From Streptomyces albofaciens JCM 4342 (GTDB lineage Bacteria; Actinomycetota; Actinomycetes; Streptomycetales; Streptomycetaceae), in assembly GCF_008634025.1 (NCBI RefSeq), contig NZ_PDCM01000002.1, positions 4,381,501-4,445,500 on the forward strand: a stretch of DNA of 64,000 nucleotides, read 5' to 3'. Positions 17,811-25,395 of the stretch are shown one piece after another. The notes under the pieces were generated by a model. That model saw nothing but the letters and a program-made list of their open reading frames with translations, was not told where the DNA came from and searched no databases. Position 1 is the stretch's first letter; each line of letters starts with the position of its first letter. A program made the position numbers and the translations under genes.

Positions 17811-19120
17811 GCGCGATGACCCTGACCCCGCTCTGCGCCGCACACGACACCGCCGTCCTGCGCGTGAGTGGCGGCCACCGGCTGACCGGCCGGATCCCCG
17901 TCCAGGGCAGCAAGAACATAGCCCTGCACCTGTACGCCGCGGCGCTGCTGGCCGACACCCCCGTTCGCCTGACCGCCGCGCCGGACATCATCGACACCCA
18001 GGTATGCGCCCAGATCCTTTCCCGCACGGGAGCCGCCGCCACCGCCGACAACGGCCGGTTCACCGTGACCCCGGCCACGACGGTTCGCCCGGTCATCGAC
18101 GCCGACCTGGGCCACCGTGTGCGCACCACCGCCGTCCTGGCCGCCGCCGTCCTGGCCCGCGCCGGGCAGGTCGTCTTCCCCTACCCGGGCGGTGACGCCT
18201 TTTGCCCACGTCTGATCGACCGGCACCTGGCCGCCATGCAGGCCGCCGGCGCCCGCGTCACCGCCGACACCACCGGCATCCATGCCCGCGCCCCGCAGGG
18301 GCTGCGCCCGTTCACCGTGGATGTGGCCACACCGTACGGGCCCAGTCTGGGCGCCACGGTGACTGCCCTGCTGCTCGCCGCCCGCACACCGGGCACCAGC
18401 CGCATCACCCACCCGTCCGTTGAACCCGAAGTCACCGAGACCGCCCGCTTCCTCGCCGAGCGCGGCGCCACCGTGCACGCCGACCAGGACGGCCTGCACG
18501 TCACCGGCAGCGACTGGATCGCCGGAGGGACGTTCGCGGTAGCCGGTGACCGCATCGAAGCAGCCACCATGATCATGATGGCTGCCGTCACCGGCGGCAG
18601 CATCACCCTCGATGGCATCAGCACCGCAGACCTCCCCCGCGGGCTCACCGACGTCTTCACTGCCGCCAGCCTTAAGGTCGCCGACGGCGCGGACGGCGCC
18701 CTGCGCGCGCACCACCACGGCCTGCGCGCCGTGCAGATCGCCACCGGACCGCACCCCGGCGTGCCGACCGACACCGCACCCCAACTCGCCGCCCTGCTCA
18801 CCCAGGCACGGGGCACCTCGCTGATCACCGAGCGGGTGTATCCCCGCCGCGACACGCACTGTGCGGGACTGCGCGCCCTCGGCGCCGACCTCACCTCCCG
18901 CGGCCCGGCCCTTCGCGTCCGCGGGCCCGTGCGCCTGCGAGCGGCGCAGGTCGCTGCCGGGGACATCCGTGCGGTGACCGCGCTGCTGATCGCCGCCCTC
19001 GCCGCCGACGGCACCTCTACGATCCGGGGAACTTTCCATCTCCGGCGCGGCTACGGACACCTGCTGGCCAACCTCGCCACGCTGGGGGCCGACATCACCC
19101 TGACTACGGAGGCGCCCTGA
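17807..19120 (+). CDS. MurA-like enolpyruvyl transferase with Asp in place of the catalytic Cys
   Basis: A 437-residue member of the EPSP synthase/MurA superfamily, which transfers enolpyruvate from PEP, classically to UDP-GlcNAc. MurA landmarks are present: IPVQGSKNIAL (Lys and Asn of the active site), GPHPGVPTDTAPQ (catalytic Asp) and FHLRRGYGHL near the end (Arg of the PEP site). The loop that carries Cys115 in E. coli MurA reads PGGDAF here, so the Cys is Asp, as in fosfomycin-insensitive MurA of mycobacteria. It is well diverged from housekeeping MurA. The start is GTG 17807, coupled to the upstream gene; an ATG lies three codons in. Substrate may be UDP-GlcNAc or another sugar nucleotide. 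Confidence 0.85.
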   Translation: MSAMTLTPLCAAHDTAVLRVSGGHRLTGRIPVQGSKNIALHLYAAALLADTPVRLTAAPDIIDTQVCAQILSRTGAAATADNGRFTVTPATTVRPVIDADLGHRVRTTAVLAAAVLARAGQVVFPYPGGDAFCPRLIDRHLAAMQAAGARVTADTTGIHARAPQGLRPFTVDVATPYGPSLGATVTALLLAARTPGTSRITHPSVEPEVTETARFLAERGATVHADQDGLHVTGSDWIAGGTFAVAGDRIEAATMIMMAAVTGGSITLDGISTADLPRGLTDVFTAASLKVADGADGALRAHHHGLRAVQIATGPHPGVPTDTAPQLAALLTQARGTSLITERVYPRRDTHCAGLRALGADLTSRGPALRVRGPVRLRAAQVAAGDIRAVTALLIAALAADGTSTIRGTFHLRRGYGHLLANLATLGADITLTTEAP

Positions 19121-20151
19121 TGCCCGTACCGTTTCCCGCCGCCGACACCGCCCGCCTGCACGAGACCCTGACCGCCGTCATCGACGACGGCGCCAGCCCC
19201 GGCGGCGTCGTCATCTGCGGCACCACCGACGGCCAGCAGCGCATCCTGACGGCCGGCACCGTCGCCCCCGAATGCGGCGATGCACCCCCCACCGCCGAGA
19301 CGGTCTACGACATCGCCTCCCTGACCAAGGTCGTCGCCACCTGGCCCCTGACCGGCCGCGCCCTCGATGCCGGGCTCCTGGGCCTGGACGGGCCAGTGTG
19401 CACCGCCCTGCCGCCGACGACCGGCGAAGCCCCCAGCGGCACCCCGACCATCCGGCAGCTGCTCACCCACACCTCCGGCCTGCGGGCCTCCACCCGCCTG
19501 GACCACTACCGCAACACCAACACCCAGCTGCACGAGCTGCTGATGCGCGAACCACTGGAGACCGACCCCGGACCGCACCGCTACATCAACCGCGGCTACA
19601 TCCTGCTCGGCCTGGCCCTGACCCACCTCCACCAGACGCCCCTGGACATGCTCGGCCGTGAATTGTGGACCGGCCTGGGCATGCACCGCACCTGCTACGG
19701 CCCCGTCACCCGGTCCCAGAACGTCGCCCCGACCGAACAGCGCCTGCCCGGCGCCCCCCGGATCTGGGGCGCCGCCCACGACGACAACGCCGCCCTGATG
19801 GGCGGTATCGCCGGCCACGCAGGCGTCTTCTCCACCCCCGGCGACCTCGCCACCTACGCCCACGCCCTGATCACCGCCTACCAGGACGGCGGTGCACTGG
19901 GCGGCTGGCTGCGAGCCAGCCTGGTCCCACACGCCCCGATCGAGCCGGGCCTCGACCGCGGCCTGTCCTGGGTCCTGGCCGACGGCGGCCGCACCGCCTA
20001 CCACCACGGCTTCACCGGAACCAGCCTCTACCTGGCCCCTGACACCGGCCGCTACCTGGTCATCTGCACCAACGCCGTCTACCACGGCGCCGCCCGCACC
20101 CGCATCGCACCCTTGCGATCCCTCGCCCTCAAGACCATCTCCGCCATCTGA
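19120..20151 (+). CDS. Serine hydrolase of the beta-lactamase/DD-peptidase fold
   Basis: A 343-residue class C beta-lactamase-like hydrolase. The SxxK motif is SLTK near residue 67, the second motif is YIN near 152, and the third region reads HHGFTGTSLYL near 288, in place of KTG. No signal peptide is visible at the N-terminus, so it probably acts in the cytoplasm, unlike a penicillin-binding protein. Start and stop overlap its neighbour by one base (TGATG), and it sits between MurA-like and MurB-like genes. It could be an esterase, amidase or transacylase acting on the product made by its neighbours. Beta-lactam resistance is unlikely if it is not exported. Confidence 0.8.
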   Translation: MPVPFPAADTARLHETLTAVIDDGASPGGVVICGTTDGQQRILTAGTVAPECGDAPPTAETVYDIASLTKVVATWPLTGRALDAGLLGLDGPVCTALPPTTGEAPSGTPTIRQLLTHTSGLRASTRLDHYRNTNTQLHELLMREPLETDPGPHRYINRGYILLGLALTHLHQTPLDMLGRELWTGLGMHRTCYGPVTRSQNVAPTEQRLPGAPRIWGAAHDDNAALMGGIAGHAGVFSTPGDLATYAHALITAYQDGGALGGWLRASLVPHAPIEPGLDRGLSWVLADGGRTAYHHGFTGTSLYLAPDTGRYLVICTNAVYHGAARTRIAPLRSLALKTISAI

Positions 20152-20168
20152 CCTCCGGGAGGGCCCCG

Positions 20169-21203
20169 ATGAGTGAGCTGCTGGCCGACCACACCACCTT
20201 GCGCCTGGGCGGCCCCGCCAACCGGCTGCTCACCCACACCGACCCCGCCCACTGGATTGACCTTGCACGCGGCCTCCACACTCCGCCGTTCATCCTCGGC
20301 GGCGGCAGCAACACCCTCGCCGACGACGCCGGACACCCCGGCACCGCGGTGCGCATGGCGACCCGCGGCATCACCTTCCGCCGGCACGGGAACAACGTCG
20401 TGGAAGTCACCGTGCAGGCAGGAGAACCGCTGGCCGATCTCGTCGCGCACTGCGTCCACGAGGGCCTGTCCGGCATCGAGTACCTTGGCGGCATCCCCGG
20501 CACCACAGGCGCCGCCCCGGTGCAAAACACCGGCGCCTACGGCCAGCAGATATCCGACACCCTCGCCCACCTCACCGTCTACGACTGGCAGCAGCGCACG
20601 ATCACCGAACTCCAACCCGAGCAGTGCGCATTCGGCTACCGCACCAGCACCTTCAAAACCCGGCCCGGCCGCTGGACCATCCTCCAGCTCACGCTGCACC
20701 TGACCCGCGCCCAGCACGCAGCACCAGTCACCAACCCCCACCTCGCCGACGCCCTCGGCACCCGCCCGCCCCTGGGGGAAGCCGCCGCAAGCGTTCTCGC
20801 CGACCGCTGCCGACGCGGCCTGAGCCTGCCCGACACCGGACTGGACGCACGACAGGCGGGCTCGGTCTTCCTCAACCCGCCCCTCACCCACGCCCAGGCC
20901 CATCTCGTCCGGACGGCCGGCGGACCGGTCTACCGCGACGACTTCGGCACCCTTCGCACCAGCGCCGGTTGGCTGCTCCAGCTGACCGGCCACCATCCCG
21001 GCAAACGGATCACCCCCGGCGTACGCTGCTCAACCCGCCGTACCTTGACCCTGACCGCCCACCAAGGGGCGACCTCAGCCGCGTTCACCGCAGCGTTGCA
21101 AACGCTGGCTCGCCAGGTCCGGGAAGCCACCACCATCCACCTGCACCCTGAACCCGTCCGGCCCCCTGCTACGTGCACCGTGAACGGCGCGCCCACACGA
21201 TGA
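20169..21203 (+). CDS. MurB-like FAD-dependent UDP-enolpyruvyl-sugar reductase
   Basis: A 344-residue MurB homologue. In peptidoglycan synthesis MurB reduces UDP-GlcNAc-enolpyruvate to UDP-MurNAc using NADPH and FAD. FAD-binding features are present: FILGGGSNTL near residue 40 and GLSGIEYLGGIPGTTGAAPVQNTGAYG near 98. Catalytic positions appear intact: the Arg in FGYRTS, the proton-donor Ser in AGSVFLNP and a Glu in HPEPVR near the C-terminus. The ribosome binding site is GGGAGGG. It completes an operon able, in principle, to make a muramic-acid-type sugar nucleotide. Being a second, divergent copy suggests specialised metabolism rather than wall growth. Confidence 0.85.
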   Translation: MSELLADHTTLRLGGPANRLLTHTDPAHWIDLARGLHTPPFILGGGSNTLADDAGHPGTAVRMATRGITFRRHGNNVVEVTVQAGEPLADLVAHCVHEGLSGIEYLGGIPGTTGAAPVQNTGAYGQQISDTLAHLTVYDWQQRTITELQPEQCAFGYRTSTFKTRPGRWTILQLTLHLTRAQHAAPVTNPHLADALGTRPPLGEAAASVLADRCRRGLSLPDTGLDARQAGSVFLNPPLTHAQAHLVRTAGGPVYRDDFGTLRTSAGWLLQLTGHHPGKRITPGVRCSTRRTLTLTAHQGATSAAFTAALQTLARQVREATTIHLHPEPVRPPATCTVNGAPTR

Positions 21204-21207
21204 GGTT

Positions 21208-21432
21208 ATGGCCGTACCACCTGTCATCGTGCATCCGCCGTCGCCGACTGGCGGCCGATGCGTCACCGTACGCGGCGAGACCGCCGGGGTCGCGTACGAC
21301 AGGCGAGACGTGCAGGAGTTCTTGCGGCGCGCAGGAATAGCGGAAGACGCCGACGCCATACCGCTGGACGACCCGCGGCTGGTGGAGTGGAGGGGTGACG
21401 GGTCGGAAGAGTGGGGTGGTACTGAGGGCTGA
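21208..21432 (+). CDS. Small conserved streptomycete protein
   Basis: A 74-residue protein beginning PPVIVHPPSPTGGRCVTVRGE, followed by a helix (YDRRDVQEFLRRAGI) and an acidic tail with WRGDGSEEW. I recall similar small proteins as common in Streptomyces, with no known function. The ATG at 21208 lies five bases after the MurB-like stop, and GAGG precedes it at only two bases, so it may be translated by coupling with the operon upstream. Confidence 0.65.
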   Translation: MAVPPVIVHPPSPTGGRCVTVRGETAGVAYDRRDVQEFLRRAGIAEDADAIPLDDPRLVEWRGDGSEEWGGTEG

Positions 21433-21439
21433 GAAGAAC

Positions 21440-21454
21440 AAAACCGTTCGTTTT
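21440..21454 (-). promoter_or_regulatory. Second copy of the TetR-promoter palindrome
   Basis: Read on the minus strand, AAAACG (two bases) CGGTTTT at this site matches the core at 4,295-4,309 at all but the two central bases. It stands just after the 74-residue gene, and no promoter or start is obvious next to it. It may bind the ScbR-like protein encoded at 4,353; chance similarity is not excluded. Confidence 0.35.
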
Positions 21455-22007
21455 GATGCCAACTGAGGCTGATGAGTGGATTCGTGCGTTGGTGGGTCAG
21501 GAAGGGGGGCTCCGGGCTATTGGTTCCAAGAGGTGCGATTCGGGCGACGGAGTTTCTGGTCACCTGTGGTGACATGGGCGTCGGTGAGGACGCTCGGGGC
21601 TAGGCGGGCTGATGCTCCGGACGGTCGAGCAATGGTCCCTTCCCCGCCGGCCCGCCAGCGCCGGTGCGGATCCGGGCCTGGCCCCGCGGGGCCAGGCCCC
21701 CGCCGCGAAGTAGCCACTTCATAACGACGGCGACAATTCCTCACGGGGCCGTTGCGGCCAAGGCGAGAAGGGTGACCGTCAGGCCGGGGGCGCTCAGAGC
21801 GCGCGCCGTCTCGGCTATGAGGCCGAACGATCACCCGCACACGAAGCCACACGTGTGCCTCAGCACCGCGGAGCGCCAACTCCAGGTGCGATGCCGCGGA
21901 CGGCCACTGTGTCGTCCGGGAAAGAGCCGAGGGGAAGTGCGGCTTGTCGCGGTATTCATGGTGCGATGGCCGTGTCGGTGCCGGCCCCGGCTCACCGGTG
22001 TCCGCGG
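21455..22007. other. Gene-free stretch
   Basis: About 550 bases between the Mur-type operon and the next leftward gene. Contains short GC-rich inverted repeats (for instance GGCCCCGCGGGGCC at 21,678-21,691) that could end transcripts from either side. No protein-like frame recognised. Confidence 0.4.
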
Positions 22008-22361
22008 CTACGGCGTGGGGACAGGGATCTCGCGGATGACCCTCGAATCCCACGGGCACCAGTCGCAGCCCGGGAGGAAGGCTCCGCACGCCTCAGGCAG
22101 GTGGTCCTCGACTTCCTGCATGTTGGCGTCGCAGACTTCGATCGCGTAGTCGAAGAAGTGGATGGTGTCCGGGTCGAGGTGGAAGCTCCACCGCGGGTTG
22201 TAGGGCGCCTGCCGCTTGATGATCCTGCCCATGACGTGCACGCGCTCGCGCTCTTCGCCCGACACGATCTTCCGGGCGTGAGCGATCCGTTCATCATCAT
22301 TGAGTTCGAAAATGAACTCCTGGTCCGGCCGCTGCTGGAATGCGAAGTACGCCGTCGCCAT
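22008..22361 (-). CDS. BP74-N-like small protein
   Basis: A 117-residue protein reading ATAYFAFQQRPDQEFIFELNDDERI, then HARKIVSGEE, YNPRWSFHLDPDTIHFFDYAIEVCDANMQ and LPGCDWCPWDS. This matches a domain I remember from the N-terminus of Dictyostelium BP74 and related bacterial proteins, whose biochemical role is unclear. It lacks a signal peptide. The start is ATG 22361. It stands alone, on the same strand as the small-gene train to its right but separated from it by a terminator. Confidence 0.65.
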   Translation of the reverse strand: MATAYFAFQQRPDQEFIFELNDDERIAHARKIVSGEERERVHVMGRIIKRQAPYNPRWSFHLDPDTIHFFDYAIEVCDANMQEVEDHLPEACGAFLPGCDWCPWDSRVIREIPVPTP

Positions 22362-22713
22362 GTTCCCTCCTCAGCTCATCCCGTCCGTATGCGCTGTACA
22401 GGGCTATCAGCCTGGATGCCTCGCTTGAGGCTACCGGCCCGCCCGGCCGATGGGATATCACTCGATCGGGTTGCCGGGAAGCGGCCAGACCGTTCGGCAC
22501 CGCGATGCGGCACGCCGCCTTTCATCCGGTGCGAGGCCAGGACCGCGGACGCATCAGGATCAACCTCAGCGACTCCTGTACCGCAGCTACTCATACCCGC
22601 ACCAGCCCCCACGCTCGAAAGGTTCATTCACAGCTCTTCGGAGTGCGAGGTTCGTTACCACCTTCGGGTAGGAGCCGCCCGACACCTGGCAATGCGGGCC
22701 GTCCGGGTAAGAC
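22362..22713. other. Gene-free stretch
   Basis: About 350 bases between the BP74-N-like gene and the terminator of the small-gene train. It should hold the promoter of the leftward BP74-N-like gene; no clear boxes or genes were recognised. Confidence 0.35.
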
Positions 22714-22747
22714 GAAACCCCGCGGACGGGGGATACCGCGGGGTCTC
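22714..22747 (-). terminator. Terminator ending the small-gene train
   Basis: GAAACCCCGCGG (22,714-22,725) pairs with CCGCGGGGTCTC (22,736-22,747) with one mismatch around a 10-base loop. It lies 48 bases past the stop of the last small gene. Confidence 0.65.
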
Positions 22748-22794
22748 GCTATCGAACCTAGAACCCATACGGGTGTATGGCGCAACAGTCGTGT

Positions 22795-23064
22795 TCAGCC
22801 GCCGGAGAGTGTGCCGATGTAGCGGGCCCAGACCTCGGCCTCTCCGTCTTCGGTGCCGTGCGCCTTGGCCTCAAAGGCTCCTGCGGGCCGGAAGGCGGCG
22901 AGCTTGCCCGTACGCACCCGGTGCGCCTGGTTGGAGGCCCGGTTCATGGTGTCGTGGGTGTCGATGTGGGCCCAGTCGCCGGGACGGCCTCGCAGGGCTT
23001 GCGCGGTCTCGTGGGTCTCCTGGCTGCGGTGGGGGATGGGCGGGGTGTCGAACCGTACGTGCAT
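22795..23064 (-). CDS. Small hypothetical protein (last of the small-gene train)
   Basis: An 89-residue protein from ATG 23064, whose A is also the last base of the preceding gene's stop. It contains THDTMNRASNQAHRVRTGKLAAFRPAGAFEAKAHGTEDGEAEVWARYIG, a pattern of short mixed charge with no membrane segment. The second half, KLAAFRP through WARYIG, reads like a small DNA- or RNA-associated accessory protein, but I recognise no family. The one-base overlap shows it is part of the operon. Confidence 0.6.
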   Translation of the reverse strand: MHVRFDTPPIPHRSQETHETAQALRGRPGDWAHIDTHDTMNRASNQAHRVRTGKLAAFRPAGAFEAKAHGTEDGEAEVWARYIGTLSGG

Positions 23065-23261
23065 CAGGATTTGCGTTCCCCTGGGTGGTCGGTAGGTGTG
23101 GTGACGGTCTCGGCGAGGTGCCGGATGCGGTCGGCTACGCGCCATTGGCCGTCCGCTAGGTGCTCGCACAGCTCGTTGGCGAGCTTGGCGATCTCAGCCA
23201 GAGCTGCGTCGAGGTCGGGCGGGGCCTGCTGGTCGGGGGTGGTGCAGGTGGTGTCAGCCAT
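23064..23261 (-). CDS. Small helical hypothetical protein
   Basis: A 65-residue acidic protein, apparently a single long amphipathic helix: DLDAALAEIAKLANELCEHLADGQWRVADRIRHLAETV, with short polar ends. It could form a coiled coil or bind a partner. It is coupled to the gene on its left by the TGATG overlap and lies 18 bases after the zinc-ribbon-like gene on its right. Confidence 0.6.
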   Translation of the reverse strand: MADTTCTTPDQQAPPDLDAALAEIAKLANELCEHLADGQWRVADRIRHLAETVTTPTDHPGERKS

Positions 23262-23279
23262 GGAGCGTGCCTTGGTGGG

Positions 23280-23411
23280 TCAGCGGTTGTTGCAGCGGCA
23301 GGTGTTGGTGATCAGGTTGAAGTAGCTGTCACAACTGTTGCACCAGGGGCCGGGTGCCGCAGTGGTGTCCGTGGTGGGGTCGGTGGCTGTCACTGTGTGT
23401 TCCTTGTCCAT
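23280..23411 (-). CDS. Tiny four-Cys protein, possible zinc ribbon
   Basis: A 43-residue protein from ATG 23411. Its C-terminal half carries PWCNSCDSYFNLITNTCRCNNR, giving a Cys-X2-Cys and a Cys-X-Cys pair about 14 residues apart that could bind one zinc. The first 22 residues are Thr-rich and probably disordered. It overlaps the nuclease gene by 22 bases. Confidence 0.55.
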   Translation of the reverse strand: MDKEHTVTATDPTTDTTAAPGPWCNSCDSYFNLITNTCRCNNR

Positions 23412-23731
23412 GATTCGGGTAGTTGGGCTCGGGGCCCGGAGGGGGCGAGGGTGGCGACGATGAGACTGAGATCCCTGGGGCGCCACAGCGCGGTTTCAAG
23501 ACCGCTGGCTGCGAGGTGGGTGAGCCATTCGCGCTGGGCTGGCCGGATGCGGCCGGTGTCCGTCTTGAGTTCGACGAACAGCGTCCGCCGTGTCTGGGGA
23601 TGTCCGTAGACCTCGTCGGGCCATCCCGCGTCGGAGCGGCGGCTGTTGTGGGTGTGGTACGCCAGCGTCCAGCCGCGTGCGGCGGCGAGCTGGCGGACGT
23701 GCCGGCGGAACTGTTCTTCGGTGACGCTCAC
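23390..23731 (-). CDS. VRR-NUC domain nuclease
   Basis: A 113-residue protein from GTG 23731, consisting of a single VRR-NUC fold. Catalytic features of this PD-(D/E)XK group are visible: an N-terminal helix (EEQFRRHVRQLAAARGW), SDAGWPDEVYGH with the metal-binding Asp, then LFVELKTDTGRIRPAQREWL with the E-x-K pair and following Gln. Stand-alone VRR-NUC proteins occur in phages, where they act as structure-selective nucleases on branched DNA or in genome processing. It is coupled to the upstream gene by a GTGA overlap. Among the small genes here it is the only one with a clear catalytic activity. Confidence 0.85.
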   Translation of the reverse strand: MSVTEEQFRRHVRQLAAARGWTLAYHTHNSRRSDAGWPDEVYGHPQTRRTLFVELKTDTGRIRPAQREWLTHLAASGLETALWRPRDLSLIVATLAPSGPRAQLPESWTRNTQ

Positions 23732-23985
23732 GCCGCTTTCGTCCCTCGCTGGGCGATGGCCGCTTCGAGGTCGGCTCGGTGCCGGGCTGCGTCCGGGTCC
23801 GGCGTCGGGCTGTGCAGCGGACGGTTCGCTGCTGGCGGCGCGGGGCGGCGGTGGCGTTCCTTGAGGAGTTCGGGCAGGGGCGCCCGGTGGTGTTCTTGGA
23901 GGATCTCGCTCATGGGGCGGCCGTATCGCTCGGCGATCAGCGCCTCGTACAGCTCTGAGTCGTAGGTGGTGGTTTCGGCAGGCAT
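23728..23985 (-). CDS. Small hypothetical protein coupled to the nuclease
   Basis: An 85-residue protein beginning ETTTYDSELYEALIAERYGRPMSEILQEHHRAPLPELLKERHRRP, highly charged and helical, followed by a Pro/His/Ala-rich linker and a short helix DLEAAIAQRG. No family recognised. Its stop overlaps the nuclease start by four bases, so the two are made together and it may be a partner. Confidence 0.6.
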   Translation of the reverse strand: MPAETTTYDSELYEALIAERYGRPMSEILQEHHRAPLPELLKERHRRPAPPAANRPLHSPTPDPDAARHRADLEAAIAQRGTKAA

Positions 23986-24197
23986 CTGGTTCTCCGTGGC
24001 TGGGCCGGGGCCCGCTGTCGGAGGAGCGGGCCCCGGCCGGAGGGGTGGCCCGTATCGGACGGGCCTTCCGGGCGGGCTGGGCGCGGGGGGTCGCTGCCCG
24101 TCCGGAGGTCGGGTTGTTGTGCGGGCCGTGCCTCGGGCCTGACAACGATCACGAATCTAACATGGCCAAAGGCAGCGACCTATTTCCGGGTTCATTG

Positions 24198-24398
24198 TCA
24201 GTCGAGAATGGCCAGCTCGTCCGGGTGGTGGGGGGTGTCCACCGGCGCGCCGGGCCAGCGGACCATGACCAGCGTTTCGCCGGTGATGGGGTCCTCGGCG
24301 TGTCCGTTTACGCGCCCGAAAGGGCGCGGCTGGTCCGGATTCCAGCGGATGGGGGTTACGCCGGTACGTGGCTGGAAGTCAGCGCGTACGTCGTTCAC
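24198..24398 (-). CDS. Small hypothetical protein
   Basis: A 66-residue protein from GTG 24398, four bases overlapping its upstream neighbour. It reads like a compact beta-domain: VTPIRWNPDQPRPFGRVNGHAED, then PITGETLVMVRWPGAP and DELAILD at the end. The sequence GxVNGHAED/TGETLVMVRW resembles small SH3-like or Tudor-like domains but I cannot assign it. Confidence 0.55.
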   Translation of the reverse strand: MNDVRADFQPRTGVTPIRWNPDQPRPFGRVNGHAEDPITGETLVMVRWPGAPVDTPHHPDELAILD

Positions 24399-24670
24399 TT
24401 GACGCTTCCTGTGAGGCGTGAGGTGATCAGGTCCAGGCCCCGCCCCCACGCGGCGGAGACGGGCTCGTTGAACGTGCAGTTGCCGTTCTGGCTCTCTTGG
24501 AGGCCGGCCCGCCAGTCTTCTGGGCCTCCCGGTCGGTTGCGGGTGAAGTGCTGGGTTGTGCCATCGGCCAGGGTGAAGCTCAGGTGCAGAGTGCCGCCGG
24601 GGCCGGTGGTGGCGCTGGTGCGCTGTCCGGTGGCGAGGGCGTGATGGGCGATTGCGTCGCCAGTGCGCAT
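24395..24670 (-). CDS. Small hypothetical protein
   Basis: A 91-residue protein with an antiparallel-beta look: RTSATTGPGGTLHLSFTLADGTTQHFTRNRPGG, then DWRAGLQESQNGNCTFNEPV and GRGLDLITSRL. The start is ATG 24670 with AGAGGAA upstream. It heads a coupled pair with the gene on its left. No family recognised. Confidence 0.55.
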   Translation of the reverse strand: MRTGDAIAHHALATGQRTSATTGPGGTLHLSFTLADGTTQHFTRNRPGGPEDWRAGLQESQNGNCTFNEPVSAAWGRGLDLITSRLTGSVK

Positions 24671-24706
24671 GATGCGTTCCTCTTATAAGTAGCGGCCTAT
24701 TTCTCT

Positions 24707-24949
24707 TTAGTGGAGAGAGCTGTAGCCGTTGCAGGTCTCGCACGTGTCCCCGGTGGCGGGGTTGGTTCCGTCGGAGCAGTTGGGGCAGGGGTGCCACCAT
24801 CCAGTGCCGCGGCACTGCTCGCACTCGCGGACTTCCTCGTAGGGGCCGCGGAGAAAGGTGACGACGGTGCGGCCTTCGCACTCGTCGCATTCGCTGGGCT
24901 CCACCCCAAGGGTGCTGTAGCAGTCGATCGTTGCGAGTGTGGCGAGCAT
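24707..24949 (-). CDS. Small zinc-finger protein with DnaJ-type CxxC repeats
   Basis: An 80-residue protein with Cys-X2-Cys pairs like those of the DnaJ central domain: CDECEG near residue 21, CEQCRGTGWW near 43, CPNCSDG near 55 and CETCNG near 69. Four pairs can bind two zinc ions. There is no J domain, so it is not a DnaJ; it may be a stand-alone redox or protein-binding module. A competing frame on the same strand is ruled out by the Cys spacing. It is the first gene after the promoter at 24,989-25,016. Confidence 0.7.
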   Translation of the reverse strand: MLATLATIDCYSTLGVEPSECDECEGRTVVTFLRGPYEEVRECEQCRGTGWWHPCPNCSDGTNPATGDTCETCNGYSSLH

Positions 24950-24988
24950 GGGGTCCTTCGGGTGTCGGTCATCTCTTCATCTAGAGTA

Positions 24989-25016
24989 ATTCTACTATGC
25001 TTGGTGGGGGTGTCCA
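24989..25016 (-). promoter_or_regulatory. Promoter of the small-gene train (copy 1 of a duplicated promoter)
   Basis: On the minus strand: TGGACA (25,011-25,016), a 16-base spacer rich in C, and TAGAAT (24,989-24,994), 40 bases before the start at 24,949. The spacer and boxes match those before the ParB gene at 26,334 almost base for base. Confidence 0.65.
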
Positions 25017-25095
25017 GTGCGCCGTCCCGTCGGCCGGAACCGCCCGGCGGGCGCAGGGCGACCGCGACTGGGCCGCACGAAAGGGGGAGTCCCGC

Positions 25096-25329
25096 TCAGA
25101 AAAGAGGCTGCTGCCCCTGGGCGTCCTTCGGTTCACGGAGGCGCGTGCGGTCGGTGTGTACAGGAGGCGCAGCCTCTCCGAAAAGAGCGGGGGTGCCGGA
25201 CGCGTCGGGGACGGCCGCGATACGCACCGGCCCGGTGGGTATGTCCAGTGTCCACGTGCTGGCAAGGCGGGCATCGAAGTCGGATTTGGTCATGGTCTGC
25301 CACTGTGGGCGCTCGGCGTGAGCGGACAT
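25096..25329 (-). CDS. Small hypothetical protein next to ParB
   Basis: A 77-residue protein: MSAHAERPQWQTMTKSDFDARLA, then STWTLDIPTGPVRIAAVPDASGTPALFGEA and a charged tail ending QGQQPLF. The end resembles peptides of small proteins that bind DNA sliding clamps (QxxPLF), though that is only suggestive. It lies 66 bases downstream of the ParB gene and is probably co-transcribed with it. Confidence 0.6.
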   Translation of the reverse strand: MSAHAERPQWQTMTKSDFDARLASTWTLDIPTGPVRIAAVPDASGTPALFGEAAPPVHTDRTRLREPKDAQGQQPLF

Positions 25330-25395
25330 TGGAAGCTCCTTCTGGTCGAGAGGGGGAGGGGGCGAGGCGGGGCTCGCGGCCCCGCCCTCTACACG

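Noticed and set aside
19120..20151. A secreted beta-lactamase giving antibiotic resistance
   Set aside because: SxxK and YxN motifs are present but no signal peptide is visible, and the gene is embedded in a sugar-nucleotide-type operon.
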